From NCBI GenBank assembly GCA_964385465.1, contig CAYLPJ010000039.1, forward strand, positions 1-60,390: DNA of 60,390 nt. The letters are read 5' to 3'. This document shows positions 20,186 through 29,489 of the stretch, piece by piece. The notes under the pieces were generated by a model. The model did no database searches. It had not been told where the DNA came from and saw only the letters and a program-made list of their open reading frames with translations. This DNA is from CAYLPJ01 sp964385465. GTDB taxonomy: Bacteria > Planctomycetota > Phycisphaerae > SM23-33. Both the position numbers and the translations under genes were made by a program. Each line of letters opens with the position of its first letter. Positions within the stretch are counted from its first letter, which is position 1.

Positions 20186-21643
20186 TCAGAAGATGAAGTA
20201 GATGAACGGGTTGAAGGCCTGGGTGGTCAGCGACGCGATGGCCAGCCAGAACATGCCCATGGCGAAGCCCGCCTTGGGCGCGGTCAGCCGGCGGGTGAAA
20301 TCCCACGTCTGGGGGCAGAACCAGACGATGAACATCGCCACGCCGAGCATGATGACGTAGTACGGCTGGTACATGACCCCGCCGATCAGCCCGGCCCCGC
20401 CGGCGGCGCCCCGCAGGCCGAAGAGGCTCATACAGTATTCCAGGGCCGCGGTCATGTTGTCCGTCCGGAAGAACACCAGCGCGAACGAGACGATCAGGAA
20501 GGTGATGGCGATCTTCAGCGGGCGGGGCAGCCGGCCGTAGAAGCTCCGCTTGCCCCGTGCCCGCTCGATGGCGAGCATGACGCCGTGGATGCCGCCCCAG
20601 ATCACGAAATTCCACGACGCCCCGTGCCAGAGCCCGCCGAAGACCATCACGACCATGAGGTTGACGTACGTCCGGGCGTTGCCCTTGCGGTTGCCGCCCA
20701 GCGGCAGGTAGAGGTAGTCCTTCAGCCACGTGCTCAACGAGATGTGCCACCGCCGCCAGAAGTCCGTGATCGACTCGGCGCACAGGGGCGAATCGAAGTT
20801 CTTGGGGAACACGAAGCCGAGCATCAGCCCCAGCCCGATGGCCATGTCCGAGTAGGCGCTGAAGTCGTAGTAGATCTGGAGCGAGTAGGCGATCGCCCCC
20901 GTCCAGGCGTCCAGCACGCCGACACTGCCGGCGTCGAAGGCCAGGTCCGCCACCTTCCCGCAGGCGTTGGCCAGCAGGACCTTCTTGGCCAGGCCCAGGC
21001 AGATGAACGCGGCCCCGCGGGCGAACTTCTCGGCCGTGTAGGTCCGGTGGCGGAGCTGGTCGGCGACTTCCTGGAAGCGGATGATCGGCCCGGCGACGAG
21101 CTGGGGGAACATGGAGACGTAACAGGCGAAGTCGATGAAGTGCCGGATGGCGCGGGCGTCGCCGCGGTAGACGTCCATCGAGTAGCTCATCGACTGGAAG
21201 GTGTAGAAGCTGATCCCCAACGGCAGCGTCACGCGGAGGGCCAGGTCGAGCTGGAGCCCGGGCAGGCCGATCGCATCGACCACGCCGTCGTAGCTGCCGG
21301 TCAGGAAGTTGAAGTACTTGAAGAAGCCCAGCAGGGAGAGGTTCGAGCAGATGGACACGGCCAGGGCGATCTTCTGCGTCCGCGTGCGCCCGGTGCCCTT
21401 CTCCAGGGCCGGCAGGGGCCGGCCCCACGGCTTGTGCCACGCCTGGGCGATAAACAGCCCGCAGACGTAGTCGATCAGCGTGCTGGCGAGCATGAGCACG
21501 ACAAAGAGCGGGTTGGCCCAGCCGTAGAAGACGTAGCTGAGCACCGTGAGCATCAGGTGCTTGCCGTGGCGCGGCATGAGGTAGTACGCCGCCAGCGCCA
21601 GCGGCAGGAAGTAGAACAGGAAGATGTGGCTGCTGAAGACCAT
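20186..21643 (-). CDS. MBOAT-family O-acyltransferase (AlgI/DltB type)
   Basis: A 485-residue polytopic membrane protein of the AlgI branch, which passes acetyl groups from the cytoplasm to periplasmic SGNH partners. The start MVFSSHIFLFYFLPL is typical. The diagnostic segments are RRWHISLSTWLKDYLYLP near 200 and FGGLWHGASWNFVIWG near 340, containing the essential His. About 10-12 hydrophobic spans are visible. It lies upstream of two SGNH genes in the same orientation and only a few nucleotides apart. Confidence 0.93.
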   Translation of the reverse strand: MVFSSHIFLFYFLPLALAAYYLMPRHGKHLMLTVLSYVFYGWANPLFVVLMLASTLIDYVCGLFIAQAWHKPWGRPLPALEKGTGRTRTQKIALAVSICSNLSLLGFFKYFNFLTGSYDGVVDAIGLPGLQLDLALRVTLPLGISFYTFQSMSYSMDVYRGDARAIRHFIDFACYVSMFPQLVAGPIIRFQEVADQLRHRTYTAEKFARGAAFICLGLAKKVLLANACGKVADLAFDAGSVGVLDAWTGAIAYSLQIYYDFSAYSDMAIGLGLMLGFVFPKNFDSPLCAESITDFWRRWHISLSTWLKDYLYLPLGGNRKGNARTYVNLMVVMVFGGLWHGASWNFVIWGGIHGVMLAIERARGKRSFYGRLPRPLKIAITFLIVSFALVFFRTDNMTAALEYCMSLFGLRGAAGGAGLIGGVMYQPYYVIMLGVAMFIVWFCPQTWDFTRRLTAPKAGFAMGMFWLAIASLTTQAFNPFIYFIF

Positions 21644-21674
21644 CTCGTCTGTAGTTGCCTGACGGGCGGGAAGG

Positions 21675-23753
21675 TTACGGGGCCGCCTCGACGTACATGT
21701 CCAGATCCAGGTACGGCTCGTCGGAGACCAGGCGCTCGTTATCGATCTGCGGGTGGTCGCCCATGTCTTCGAGCGTCATGCGATAGCTCCGGCCGACCTT
21801 CCGGCGGAAGCCCAGCCGCTTGCCGTCGAGGATCACCCAGTGGGCAACGCCAATCCGGCGGGACGCGCAGCGCCCCCGGTGCACCGTCGCGATCTCGTAG
21901 GTGTACACGGCCAGGCAGCGGACGTACGGCTGGATGGCCTCCGGAGACGGCGTGGCCGTGGCCTCGACGAGCCGGGCGGTCACCTCCACTGTGCGGGCCG
22001 GCTTGCGGTCGGCGAGGCGGCGGGCGTAGAGCTCGTGCTTCTTCCTCGCCTCGTCGGGCCCGACGGCCCGGCAGTAGATCGCCACGCCCTCCAGCCGCCC
22101 CCTCCAGTCCCGATCGGCGGTCCACTCGTCCCCGAACAGCAGGTGCTGCTTCGTCCAGTTGGCGAAGCTCCCGCGAATGTCCCGCCCGGCGTAGACCCTC
22201 TTGCCATTCAGGTAGCAAGCCAGCCGCCCGTCGGCATAGCTGACGATCACGTGATGCGGCCGATCCGCTTCCAGGCGGCAGAGCTTCGGTTCGCTGTTGC
22301 AGCCGTTGCTGCCGTTGGACGGCGTCCGCAGGCGGAAGACCAGCCGATCCCCCTGCTGGCCCAGCGTGAAGTTGCGGGACGAGGGACTTTCGGAAAACGT
22401 CACGATCCGCGCCGGGCCGGACTGCTTGAGGTCCGCCGGGGTCAGCACGGCCTCGACGGTCAGCTCGCCGGTGGCCCGGCAGGCGTTGAGCACGCGCTCG
22501 TCGGCGTCTTCCGCCAGGAACGCCCCGTCGGCGAGGAGCATGTCGTAGAACCGCCCGAACCGCACCCGTCCCCGGGCGCGAAGGCGGCATGGAATGGGCT
22601 CATCGCCCTCGGCGGGCACGCGGTTGGCCCCTTTCGCATCTTGCCAGCAGAACACCAGCCCCGCCGGCGAGCCGGGCCAGTCGTCGAACTCCCCCACCGG
22701 CTTCTCCGGGCGGGGCGGCTCGACGGGCCGCGGCGCGACCCGCCGAGGCAGGGACGCCTTCTCCCCACCGGCCACCCAGACGTCCGGATAGAAATCCCCC
22801 CGCCGGTTCCGCGTCACGCGGACCCACTGCTCGACGCGGCGCAGGTCCTCGCTGAAGCGCCCGACGTGGACCTCGACGGCCGAACCGCCGTGCCCGATGC
22901 GATTGCCCCCCGGCTTGCCGCCCTTGCCCAGGTACGGCCCGGTGACGGCCAGCAGACGCACGTGGTTGGACCACCGGGGATGGTAGACCTCGAAACCGCG
23001 GACGCCCTCGCACCCGGAGACGTCCACCTTCCACGCCCCGCCGGTCATATCGTGCACCCGCACGCCGCGGTGCGGGCCGTCAAAAACCCACGCGAGGTAG
23101 CTGTTGTCCGGGGCCAGGCACGTCCAGCAGCCGCGCCCGTACTTCTCGTGCGTGCGACCGGCGAGGTCCATCCGCTCGGCCGAGGGCCAGGGCAGCAACC
23201 CGCTGGCCATCCTGCCGTCGGCGGAAACACCGAAGCCGTCGGCGCTGACGTTCGTCCGCTCCCAGACGACGCGGCGGGTCCCGGGCTTCTCGAGCCGCAC
23301 CCGCTCCACCCGCGAGAACGTCGTGCCCTTCCCGCGCCCGCGCTTCGTGCCCACGAACACCCATTCGCTCCCGTCGGCCGGGTCGCGCCAGACGTCCATC
23401 ACGATCCCGTCGCAGACATCCCGCCGCCCGCTGCCGTCGAAGCCGACCACGCACGTCTTGCCCGTGGTGCGGTCGGAGAAGACAACCCGGTCACCCCCGG
23501 GCGTGATCCGCGGTCGCACGAAGCTGCCCGGGCCGCCCAGCAGGACGCGCTCGCCGCGCCCGTCGTCGCTGTCGCAGGCCATCAGGCGGAGATTCCTGCC
23601 CCGAGCGAAGACGTCCCGCCCATGCTTGTCGAGGTCCTGGACCCACGTCACGCGCACCCTCGCGCCGGCCAGGGCCCGGAGTTCCTTGGGGCCCCCGGCC
23701 GCCGGCAGCGTCCATGCCGAAACGCACAGCCACACCAGCACACAACGTCTCAT
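21675..23753 (-). CDS. Exported TolB-like/LamG protein
   Basis: A 692-residue secreted protein. The start at 23753 has AAGGAG 10 nt upstream and opens a signal peptide (MRRCVLVWLCVSAWTLPAAGG); a GTG four codons earlier is less likely because it overlaps the ribosome site. Residues about 25-330 look like a TolB/WD-type propeller with repeated SADGR or TPGGDRVVF turns. A LamG/concanavalin-like domain follows (about 350-580), with LACYLNGKRVYAG and GRLEGVAIYCRAV. The C-terminal 100 residues are unassigned. It is the first gene of the acetylation/lyase cluster and may bind the polysaccharide; this is inference from context. Confidence 0.78.
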   Translation of the reverse strand: MRRCVLVWLCVSAWTLPAAGGPKELRALAGARVRVTWVQDLDKHGRDVFARGRNLRLMACDSDDGRGERVLLGGPGSFVRPRITPGGDRVVFSDRTTGKTCVVGFDGSGRRDVCDGIVMDVWRDPADGSEWVFVGTKRGRGKGTTFSRVERVRLEKPGTRRVVWERTNVSADGFGVSADGRMASGLLPWPSAERMDLAGRTHEKYGRGCWTCLAPDNSYLAWVFDGPHRGVRVHDMTGGAWKVDVSGCEGVRGFEVYHPRWSNHVRLLAVTGPYLGKGGKPGGNRIGHGGSAVEVHVGRFSEDLRRVEQWVRVTRNRRGDFYPDVWVAGGEKASLPRRVAPRPVEPPRPEKPVGEFDDWPGSPAGLVFCWQDAKGANRVPAEGDEPIPCRLRARGRVRFGRFYDMLLADGAFLAEDADERVLNACRATGELTVEAVLTPADLKQSGPARIVTFSESPSSRNFTLGQQGDRLVFRLRTPSNGSNGCNSEPKLCRLEADRPHHVIVSYADGRLACYLNGKRVYAGRDIRGSFANWTKQHLLFGDEWTADRDWRGRLEGVAIYCRAVGPDEARKKHELYARRLADRKPARTVEVTARLVEATATPSPEAIQPYVRCLAVYTYEIATVHRGRCASRRIGVAHWVILDGKRLGFRRKVGRSYRMTLEDMGDHPQIDNERLVSDEPYLDLDMYVEAAP

Positions 23754-23879
23754 CGGGGCGGTCACTCCTTCATCCGGCGCTGCGGTCTCGTTTCTTCAAC
23801 GAACGAGACGCCGGGGGAGACCGCAAGAGCGGAAGACCACAAGAACGCAAGGGCGCCGGGTTGATGCGCCCGTGCCTCG

Positions 23880-23937
23880 GCTCGGCGGGAGCTTCCGGCT
23901 CCCACGGCATTCCGGCCGTCCGGCATTCCGGCCCGAC
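23880..23937. repeat. Intergenic palindromic repeat segment
   Basis: The 207-nt gap between two minus-strand genes contains an inverted repeat GGGAGC/GCTCCC (23887-23892 and 23898-23903) followed by a direct repeat of GGCATTCCGGCC (starting near 23907 and 23922). Upstream, around 23819-23853, is a purine-rich run with repeated ACCGCAAGA/ACCACAAGA motifs. The layout looks like the interspersed intergenic repeats common in Planctomycete genomes. Whether it is present elsewhere in this genome cannot be seen from one window. Confidence 0.4.
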
Positions 23938-23960
23938 GATCCTCGGGGCCGCGACGCTGC

Positions 23961-25007
23961 CTACGCGTCGCGTGTGACGTGGATCATGGCCTTCATGACG
24001 CCGTCGCGGTAGTCGGCAACGAGATCGAAGGCGTCGAGGGCACCGTCGAGGTCGAAGTCGTGCGTGGCCAGGGGGTCCAGATCCACCTCGCCGGTGGCGA
24101 CCATCTCGATCGCCCGCTCGGTCTGGTCGAGCTGGCGACGGACGTTCTGTATCCGGACCTCCTTGCGCCGCATGTGGTTCATCTCGAAGCTCAGCCGGTC
24201 GGTGGCCGGGATGCCGACGATCAGGACCTTCGAGCACGGCTTGACGGTATCGAGGCAGTGGTCGACGGTCTCCTGCTCGCCGGCGCATTCGAAGACGACG
24301 TCCAGCCCGTCCGGCTCGGCTGCGAGAATGTCGGCGACGACGTTCGTCTCCCGCGGGTTGCCCACCCAGTCGGCACCGAACCGCCGGGCCATCTCGAGCC
24401 GCTCGCCGATCAGGTCCGTCTGGTATACCGTGCAGTCGGCGGCGGCCTTGCACGCGGCCAGGACGGTCAGCCCGATCGGCCCGCTGCCGAAGATGCCCAC
24501 CTTCATGCCGTCGGCGACCTCCGAAAGCCGCTGGGCCCACAGGGCGATCGCGAACGGCTCGGTGAGTGTCGCCTGCGTCATGGTGATGTTGTCGGGAATC
24601 GGGAAGACGCTCGTAGCCGGCATGACCAGGCGCTCGCAGAGCGAGCCGGGCTTCTGGCCCGGACAGCCCAGGAACTGCTGATTGCGGCAGGTGTGAATGT
24701 GCCCGAGGCGGCACTGGTCGCATCGCCCGCAGTGCAGCAGCGGATCGACCGCCACCCGCCGCCCCGGCTGGAGGCCTTCGACGTCCGCGCCGACCTCCAG
24801 CACGCGCCCGGCGCACTCGTGCCCGACGATCCAGGGGTACTCGATAACCTGGCAACCGATACGACCTTCCTTGAAATAGTGCATGTCGCTGCCGCAGACC
24901 CCGACGGTGTGGACCTCCAGCAGCACGTCCGTCGTGGCGACGATGCTCGGCTCGTCGACGTCGTGGATGTCCATCCGGCGCGGGCCGGTGAGAGAGACGG
25001 CTTTCAT
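23961..25007 (-). CDS. Zinc-dependent alcohol/sorbitol dehydrogenase family protein
   Basis: A 348-residue MDR-superfamily dehydrogenase, probably oxidising a polyol or sugar alcohol with NAD(P). Catalytic-zinc ligands are visible at CGSD near 38 and GHECAGRV near 62. The structural zinc Cys cluster is at CGRCDQCRLGHIHTC (about 90-104). The nucleotide-binding GSGPIGL is near 162. The start at 25007 has AGGAGC just upstream; an in-frame ATG 13 codons earlier lacks one. Close kin are sorbitol, threonine and galactitol dehydrogenases, which I cannot tell apart here. It stands alone and is divergent from the HEAT-repeat gene. Confidence 0.87.
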   Translation of the reverse strand: MKAVSLTGPRRMDIHDVDEPSIVATTDVLLEVHTVGVCGSDMHYFKEGRIGCQVIEYPWIVGHECAGRVLEVGADVEGLQPGRRVAVDPLLHCGRCDQCRLGHIHTCRNQQFLGCPGQKPGSLCERLVMPATSVFPIPDNITMTQATLTEPFAIALWAQRLSEVADGMKVGIFGSGPIGLTVLAACKAAADCTVYQTDLIGERLEMARRFGADWVGNPRETNVVADILAAEPDGLDVVFECAGEQETVDHCLDTVKPCSKVLIVGIPATDRLSFEMNHMRRKEVRIQNVRRQLDQTERAIEMVATGEVDLDPLATHDFDLDGALDAFDLVADYRDGVMKAMIHVTRDA

Positions 25008-25129
25008 GGCAAGCTCCTGTTGTCTCGTCCGGCGCGCGAGGGCCACGCCGGCGAGGGGTTCACGAAACGGTCTGTCCCGTATATCCTACGGACGGCCACG
25101 ACACAAGCTCGCGCGAAAGGGACCGCAGG

Positions 25130-27256
25130 ATGGGCAACGGCAGACACAACGGGATGCTGGCGGGGGCGTGCGCGGTGCTGCTGGCCCTGCTGGGCGGCTG
25201 TGGAGGCGGCGAAGACCCCGAGACCGCCCGGCTCCGCGAATTGGGGCGCAAGCTTGAGGGGGGCTCAACGCTCGACCGCCGCCAGGCCGCCACCGAGCTC
25301 GGCAAGACGGGAGACCCCCGGGCCGTCCAGCCGTTGATGAAGGCCCTCGACGACGACTCCCCGATCGTCCGCACTGCCGCCGCCGAGGCGATGGTTGCCT
25401 TGGGCGAGCCCGCACGCAACGCCCTGACGACCGTGCTGGCGGGCAGCGACACCGACGCACGCGCCGCGGCTGCCAAGGCGCTCGGCAAGCTTCAAGGGCC
25501 CGGCGTCGCCGAGGCCGTCCGGAAGGTGCTCGCCGACGCGACCGCGCACCCGTCCGTCCGCGCCGCCTGCGCCGAGGCCGCGGCCGACCTGGAGGACGAG
25601 CAGGCCGCCGCCGCGCTGGTCGCCGCGCTGGACGCCCCGGACATGCGCCTTCGCACCGCGGCCGCGACGGCCCTGACCCGCCTGGCACCTGCCGCCGCGG
25701 CCGACCCGCTGGCGCGGAAGGCAACGGGCAACGCCCCCCGGGCGCGGACCGCGGCCAGGAAGGTCCTGCTGCGCCTCGGCGACGCGGCCGTCAAACCACT
25801 TGCGGACGTGCTGCGGACGGGCGAGCCGGCTCCGACGGCCCGCGCGGCCTCGCTGTTGGGCGAGATCGGCACGCCGGCGGCGTTCGACGCTCTCGCCGCC
25901 GCCCTGGCCGATGCGGGCGCCGACCGCAGTCACGCGCATGGCGGCATGGTCGCGGCGCTGATCCGCATCGGCGGGGAGAAGCTCTCCGACGCCCTGGCGC
26001 CGGCGCTGTCCAGCCCGGACGACGAAGCCCGGGCCGCCGCGGCCACCGCCCTGGCCGGCAAGGGCGACGCGCCCGGGGCCGTGGAGCCGCTGCTGACGGC
26101 GCTGGAGACCGCCGACAACCGCCGGCGCATCGAGATCATCGAGGCCCTCGGACGAACCCGGGACCCCAACGCCGCCGGCCCCTTGCTGGCCGAGTTGAGA
26201 AAGCGCTGGTCCGACCGCGACCGCCCCGAAACCCACCGCGAGTTGGCCGCCCTGTGCGAGGCCGCCGGGCATGTCGGAATCGAGCAGGCACGACCGGTCC
26301 TCATCCAGGCCGCCGCCTTCCACCGAGGGCAGACGGCGGCTCGCCTGGTGCGCGTGGCGGCCATCGAGGCCCTGGGGGATGTTGGCGGCCCGGGGGCGAT
26401 CGCCGCGCTGACCGAGGCGGCCAAGGACGCCCAGCCCCTCCCCCGCGCCGCGGCGATGAAGGCCCTCGGACGGATCCGCGACCGCCGATCCGTCCCCCCA
26501 CTGGTCGCCGGCGTCGCCGACCTGAAGCAGCCCGTTCGCGAGGCGGCCACGGAGGCCCTCGCGGGCATGGCCCACCTCGCCGTCGCCTACCTGCTGGACG
26601 GCTTTGCCGGCAAGACCATCGCCAAGCGTGAGGAGATCGGCCGGGCGATGCACAGCATCGGCGCCCCGGCCGTCAAGCCGCTGCTGGCCCGGCTGGATAC
26701 GGCCGAGACGGCCGAGCAGCGGCGCCATGTCGTCTGGGCGCTCGGCAAGGTAGGCGATGCCGAGGCGCTTTCCGTGCTGGTCGAGCAATTGCAGAAGGGG
26801 GACGTCCGCATGCGGCGCACGGCGCTGGAGGCCCTCGGCGAAATCGGCGACGCCCGCGCCGCCGAGGCGATTGCCAAGGCCTTGAGTGACGGAAACGACT
26901 TCGTCCGCGCCGAGGCGGTCGAGGCCCTCGGGGCGGCCGCGGGAGCCGACGCGGTCGGCAAGCTCGTGCCGATGCTCGAGGACGACGAGGCCGACGTCCG
27001 CAAGACCGCCGCCGAGACGCTCGGGCAAATCGGCGACGCCCGCGCCGCCGAACCGCTGACCGGACTGATTGCCCGCGAGACCGCCGCCTTGAAGGCGTTC
27101 ACGCACGCCCTCAAGGCCGCCGGCAAGCTCACGCCGGAGGGCCGGCTGGCCAAGGGCCACGAGCTCACCGAGGCGGAGAAGCGCACCCTGCTCGGACACC
27201 GCTCGGTCATCACGGCGGCCACCGCGGCGATGCAGAAACTCAAACCGACGCCGTAG
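25130..27256 (+). CDS. HEAT-repeat lipoprotein
   Basis: A 708-residue lipoprotein made almost wholly of HEAT/PBS-lyase-type helical repeats. The signal ends with LLALLGGC (Cys about residue 23), so it should be lipid-anchored. From about residue 45 onward the pattern LG.IGD.RAVEPL...L.D....VR.AAAEAL recurs roughly every 31-35 residues, giving perhaps 18 repeats. Clear copies are near 60, 580 and 640. Such solenoids are protein-interaction scaffolds; no enzymatic site is present. It precedes the Etf operon but has its own terminator-free gap of 185 nt, with a separate promoter for etfB, so functional linkage is uncertain. Confidence 0.88.
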   Translation: MGNGRHNGMLAGACAVLLALLGGCGGGEDPETARLRELGRKLEGGSTLDRRQAATELGKTGDPRAVQPLMKALDDDSPIVRTAAAEAMVALGEPARNALTTVLAGSDTDARAAAAKALGKLQGPGVAEAVRKVLADATAHPSVRAACAEAAADLEDEQAAAALVAALDAPDMRLRTAAATALTRLAPAAAADPLARKATGNAPRARTAARKVLLRLGDAAVKPLADVLRTGEPAPTARAASLLGEIGTPAAFDALAAALADAGADRSHAHGGMVAALIRIGGEKLSDALAPALSSPDDEARAAAATALAGKGDAPGAVEPLLTALETADNRRRIEIIEALGRTRDPNAAGPLLAELRKRWSDRDRPETHRELAALCEAAGHVGIEQARPVLIQAAAFHRGQTAARLVRVAAIEALGDVGGPGAIAALTEAAKDAQPLPRAAAMKALGRIRDRRSVPPLVAGVADLKQPVREAATEALAGMAHLAVAYLLDGFAGKTIAKREEIGRAMHSIGAPAVKPLLARLDTAETAEQRRHVVWALGKVGDAEALSVLVEQLQKGDVRMRRTALEALGEIGDARAAEAIAKALSDGNDFVRAEAVEALGAAAGADAVGKLVPMLEDDEADVRKTAAETLGQIGDARAAEPLTGLIARETAALKAFTHALKAAGKLTPEGRLAKGHELTEAEKRTLLGHRSVITAATAAMQKLKPTP

Positions 27257-27363
27257 ATCTGTTCCGCCCGCAAGCGAACGGAGGGAAGCCCGGCGATCGG
27301 CGCGAGCGCCCCCCGGGAAGCTGATCGACCGCCCCGGGCATTCATCGCGCCGGCAGCGCCCCC

Positions 27364-27392
27364 TTGACGCCCGCGCACGGGCACGCTACAAG
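27364..27392 (+). promoter_or_regulatory. Candidate promoter of the etf operon
   Basis: TTGACG (27364-27369) and TACAAG (27387-27392) are separated by exactly 17 nt. The start would be near 27399, giving a 43-nt leader that contains a GC-rich hairpin (CCCCGC/GCGGGG, about 27403-27419) just before the AGGAG ribosome site of etfB. Confidence 0.6.
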
Positions 27393-27441
27393 TCGGGTTT
27401 TCCCCGCCCGCGGCGGGGCGACCCGGACAGGAGCAGCCGCC

Positions 27442-28239
27442 ATGCGCATCATCGTACCCGTCAAGCAGGTCCCCGAGACCAACGCGGTGAAGATGGACGA
27501 GGAGACCGGCACCATGATTCGCGAGGGCGTCGAGGCCATCGTGAACCCGCTGGACCTCTACGCCATCGAGATCGCCATCCGCCTCCGCGAGGCCCACGGC
27601 GGGGAGGTCGTGGCCGTCTCGATGGGGCCGCCGAAGGCCCTGGTGGCGCTGAAAGAGGCCATCGCCATGGGCTGCGACTCCGGCGTGCTGGTCTCCGGGA
27701 AGGCGTTCGCCGGCTCGGACACGTGGGCGACCAGCTACGTCCTCGCCGGGGCGATCGAGGCCCTCGGCGCCTTCGACCTTATCATCTGCGGTGAACGGGC
27801 CACCGACGGCGATACCGGCCAGGTCGGGCCCGGCATCGCCGCCTGGATGGATCTCCCGGTGGCCACGTACGTCGGCAAGGTGGATGACGTCGCCGACGGG
27901 CGCTGCCGCGTACACCGGCTCGTCGAGGACGGCTACGAGGTGCTCGACATGGACCTGCCCGGCGTGCTGACGGTCGTCAAGGAGGTCGCCGACCCCCGCC
28001 TGCCGACGCTCGGCGGCAAGAAGAAGGCCAAGCAGGCCGACATCCCCACCCTCGGGCCCGACGCGATGACCGTCGAGGAGACCAACCTCGGACTCAAGGG
28101 CTCACCCACGAGGGTGGTGAAGATCTTCCGGCCGAAGGTCGCCAGGCAGTGCGAGAAGGTCGTCGCCGCCGACGAGCAGGCCATCGACGACGCCGCCGAC
28201 CGGCTCGTCGCCTTCCTCAAGCAGCGCGAGCTCATCTGA
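27442..28239 (+). CDS. etfB: Electron transfer flavoprotein, beta subunit
   Basis: A 265-residue EtfB/FixA protein, the nucleotide-binding half of the EtfAB heterodimer that shuttles electrons between flavoprotein dehydrogenases and other carriers. It opens MRIIVPVKQVPETNAV and contains NPLDLYAIEIAIRL, VAVSMGPPKA and CGERATDGDTGQVGPGIA near 115-130, all characteristic. The ATG at 27442 has AGGAG upstream; the in-frame ATG at 27364 falls in the promoter. Downstream etfA follows after 38 nt, then an FAD-dependent 2-hydroxyacid dehydrogenase, the same gene order as lactate dehydrogenase/Etf operons. Confidence 0.95.
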   Translation: MRIIVPVKQVPETNAVKMDEETGTMIREGVEAIVNPLDLYAIEIAIRLREAHGGEVVAVSMGPPKALVALKEAIAMGCDSGVLVSGKAFAGSDTWATSYVLAGAIEALGAFDLIICGERATDGDTGQVGPGIAAWMDLPVATYVGKVDDVADGRCRVHRLVEDGYEVLDMDLPGVLTVVKEVADPRLPTLGGKKKAKQADIPTLGPDAMTVEETNLGLKGSPTRVVKIFRPKVARQCEKVVAADEQAIDDAADRLVAFLKQRELI

Positions 28240-28277
28240 CCGACCCCGGCCCCCGTGGCCGCGTAGCGAGGAGCATC

Positions 28278-29279
28278 ATGGAATACCAAGGCGTTTGGAT
28301 ACTGGCCGAACAGTCCGGCGGGCGCGTACTCCGCATCAGCCACGAACTGCTGACGCGAGGGCGGGAGCTGGCGGACAAACGCAACGTGAAGCTGACGGCG
28401 GTGATCTTCGGCAAGGACATCGACGCGGGGGATCTGCAGGGGCTCATCGACCGCGGCGCCGATGCTGTGCTGGCGATGGAAGCGCCCGAGCTGGAGCATT
28501 TCCTCGTCGAGCCGTACTCGGCCTGCATGACGCTGCTGGTCGAGGAACGAAAGCCCGAGATCGTCATCGCCGGCGCCACCACCACCGGCCGGACGCTCAT
28601 GCCCTATGTGGCCATCAAGACAGACGCCGGGCTGACCGCCGACTGCACCGTGCTGGACATCGAAGAGGAGACGGGCAACCTGCTCCAGACGCGTCCGGCC
28701 ATCGGCGGGAACATCCTGGCGACGATCAAGACGCCGAACCATCGCCCGCAGATGGCGACGGTCCGCCCGCGGTCGACCCGCCCTGCCCCGTCGCAATCCG
28801 GCCGCAGCGGACCCATCGAGCGGTTGGAGGCCCCCGCGGAGCTGCTGGGCAGCCGTATCCGCCGGGTGGACTTCGTGCCGGATGAGTCCGAGCACGGCCT
28901 CCAGGACGCCGACGTGGTGGTCGCCTGCGGGCGGGGCATCAAGAAGGGCGAGAACCTCCCGCTGATCGAGGGCCTGGCCGAGAGCCTCGACGCCGCCGTC
29001 GGCGCCAGCCGCGATGTCGTCGACCGGGGTTGGCTGAGCTACCCCCACCAGGTGGGGCTCAGCGGCAAGACGGTGAGCCCGAAGCTCTACGTCGCAGCCG
29101 GCGTCAGCGGAAGCATCCAGCACCTCGCGGGCATGCAGACCTCCGAGAACATCGTGGCCGTCAACAGCGACCCGGACGCCCAGATCTTCCGCGTCGCCGA
29201 CTTCGGCATCGTCGGCGACCTGTTCGAGGTGCTTCCGGTGGTGACGGAGAAGATCAGGGGGGCGAAGGCGGAAGGCTGA
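28278..29279 (+). CDS. etfA: Electron transfer flavoprotein, alpha subunit
   Basis: A 333-residue EtfA/FixB protein carrying the FAD-binding C-terminal domain. PEIVIAGATTTGRTLMP near 95 and the DCTVLDIEEETG segment belong to the N-terminal domain. The FAD site is seen at ACGRGIKKGENL near 215, then SYPHQVGLSGKTVSPKLY and GVSGSIQHLAGMQTSENIVA near 275-300. The tail ADFGIVGDLFEVLP is typical. GCGAGGAG precedes the start. No extra ferredoxin domain is fused at the N-terminus, unlike some lactate-linked EtfA proteins. Confidence 0.95.
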   Translation: MEYQGVWILAEQSGGRVLRISHELLTRGRELADKRNVKLTAVIFGKDIDAGDLQGLIDRGADAVLAMEAPELEHFLVEPYSACMTLLVEERKPEIVIAGATTTGRTLMPYVAIKTDAGLTADCTVLDIEEETGNLLQTRPAIGGNILATIKTPNHRPQMATVRPRSTRPAPSQSGRSGPIERLEAPAELLGSRIRRVDFVPDESEHGLQDADVVVACGRGIKKGENLPLIEGLAESLDAAVGASRDVVDRGWLSYPHQVGLSGKTVSPKLYVAAGVSGSIQHLAGMQTSENIVAVNSDPDAQIFRVADFGIVGDLFEVLPVVTEKIRGAKAEG

Positions 29280-29407
29280 GGCCGTCAGGGCCAGACTGAG
29301 GCGAGAAGCCGGAGAACTGCTGAGGATTCTGGCAGCGATCATCGCGAAAGTGGAACCTTGGTCACCGGGAGGCTCGCCCCATGACCTGCCCCCGGTCCGG
29401 AGCCTTC

Positions 29408-29470
29408 GTTTGGCGCTTGGGCTTTGGTGTTTGGTTCTTGATTGATAGTTGATGCTTGAGATCTGGTGCT
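29408..29470. repeat. Low-complexity TTGG/TTGATG-rich intergenic repeat
   Basis: Between etfA and the first GlcD gene lies a run of short degenerate units of the type TTTGG(T/C)(G/T)CTT followed by ATTGATAGTTGATG. Base use is much richer in T than the flanks. On the reverse strand it reads as a Lys/Gln/Asn/Ser-rich pseudo-peptide, so ORFs here are spurious. Similar short repeats are scattered between genes in many uncultured bacteria. The rest of 29280-29489 has no gene I can support. Confidence 0.45.
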
Positions 29471-29489
29471 TCGCCGCAGGTAGGAACCC

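Noticed and set aside
14323..23753. Complete alginate biosynthesis operon
   Set aside because: The acetylation and lyase parts are present but synthase, epimerase and precursor genes are missing.
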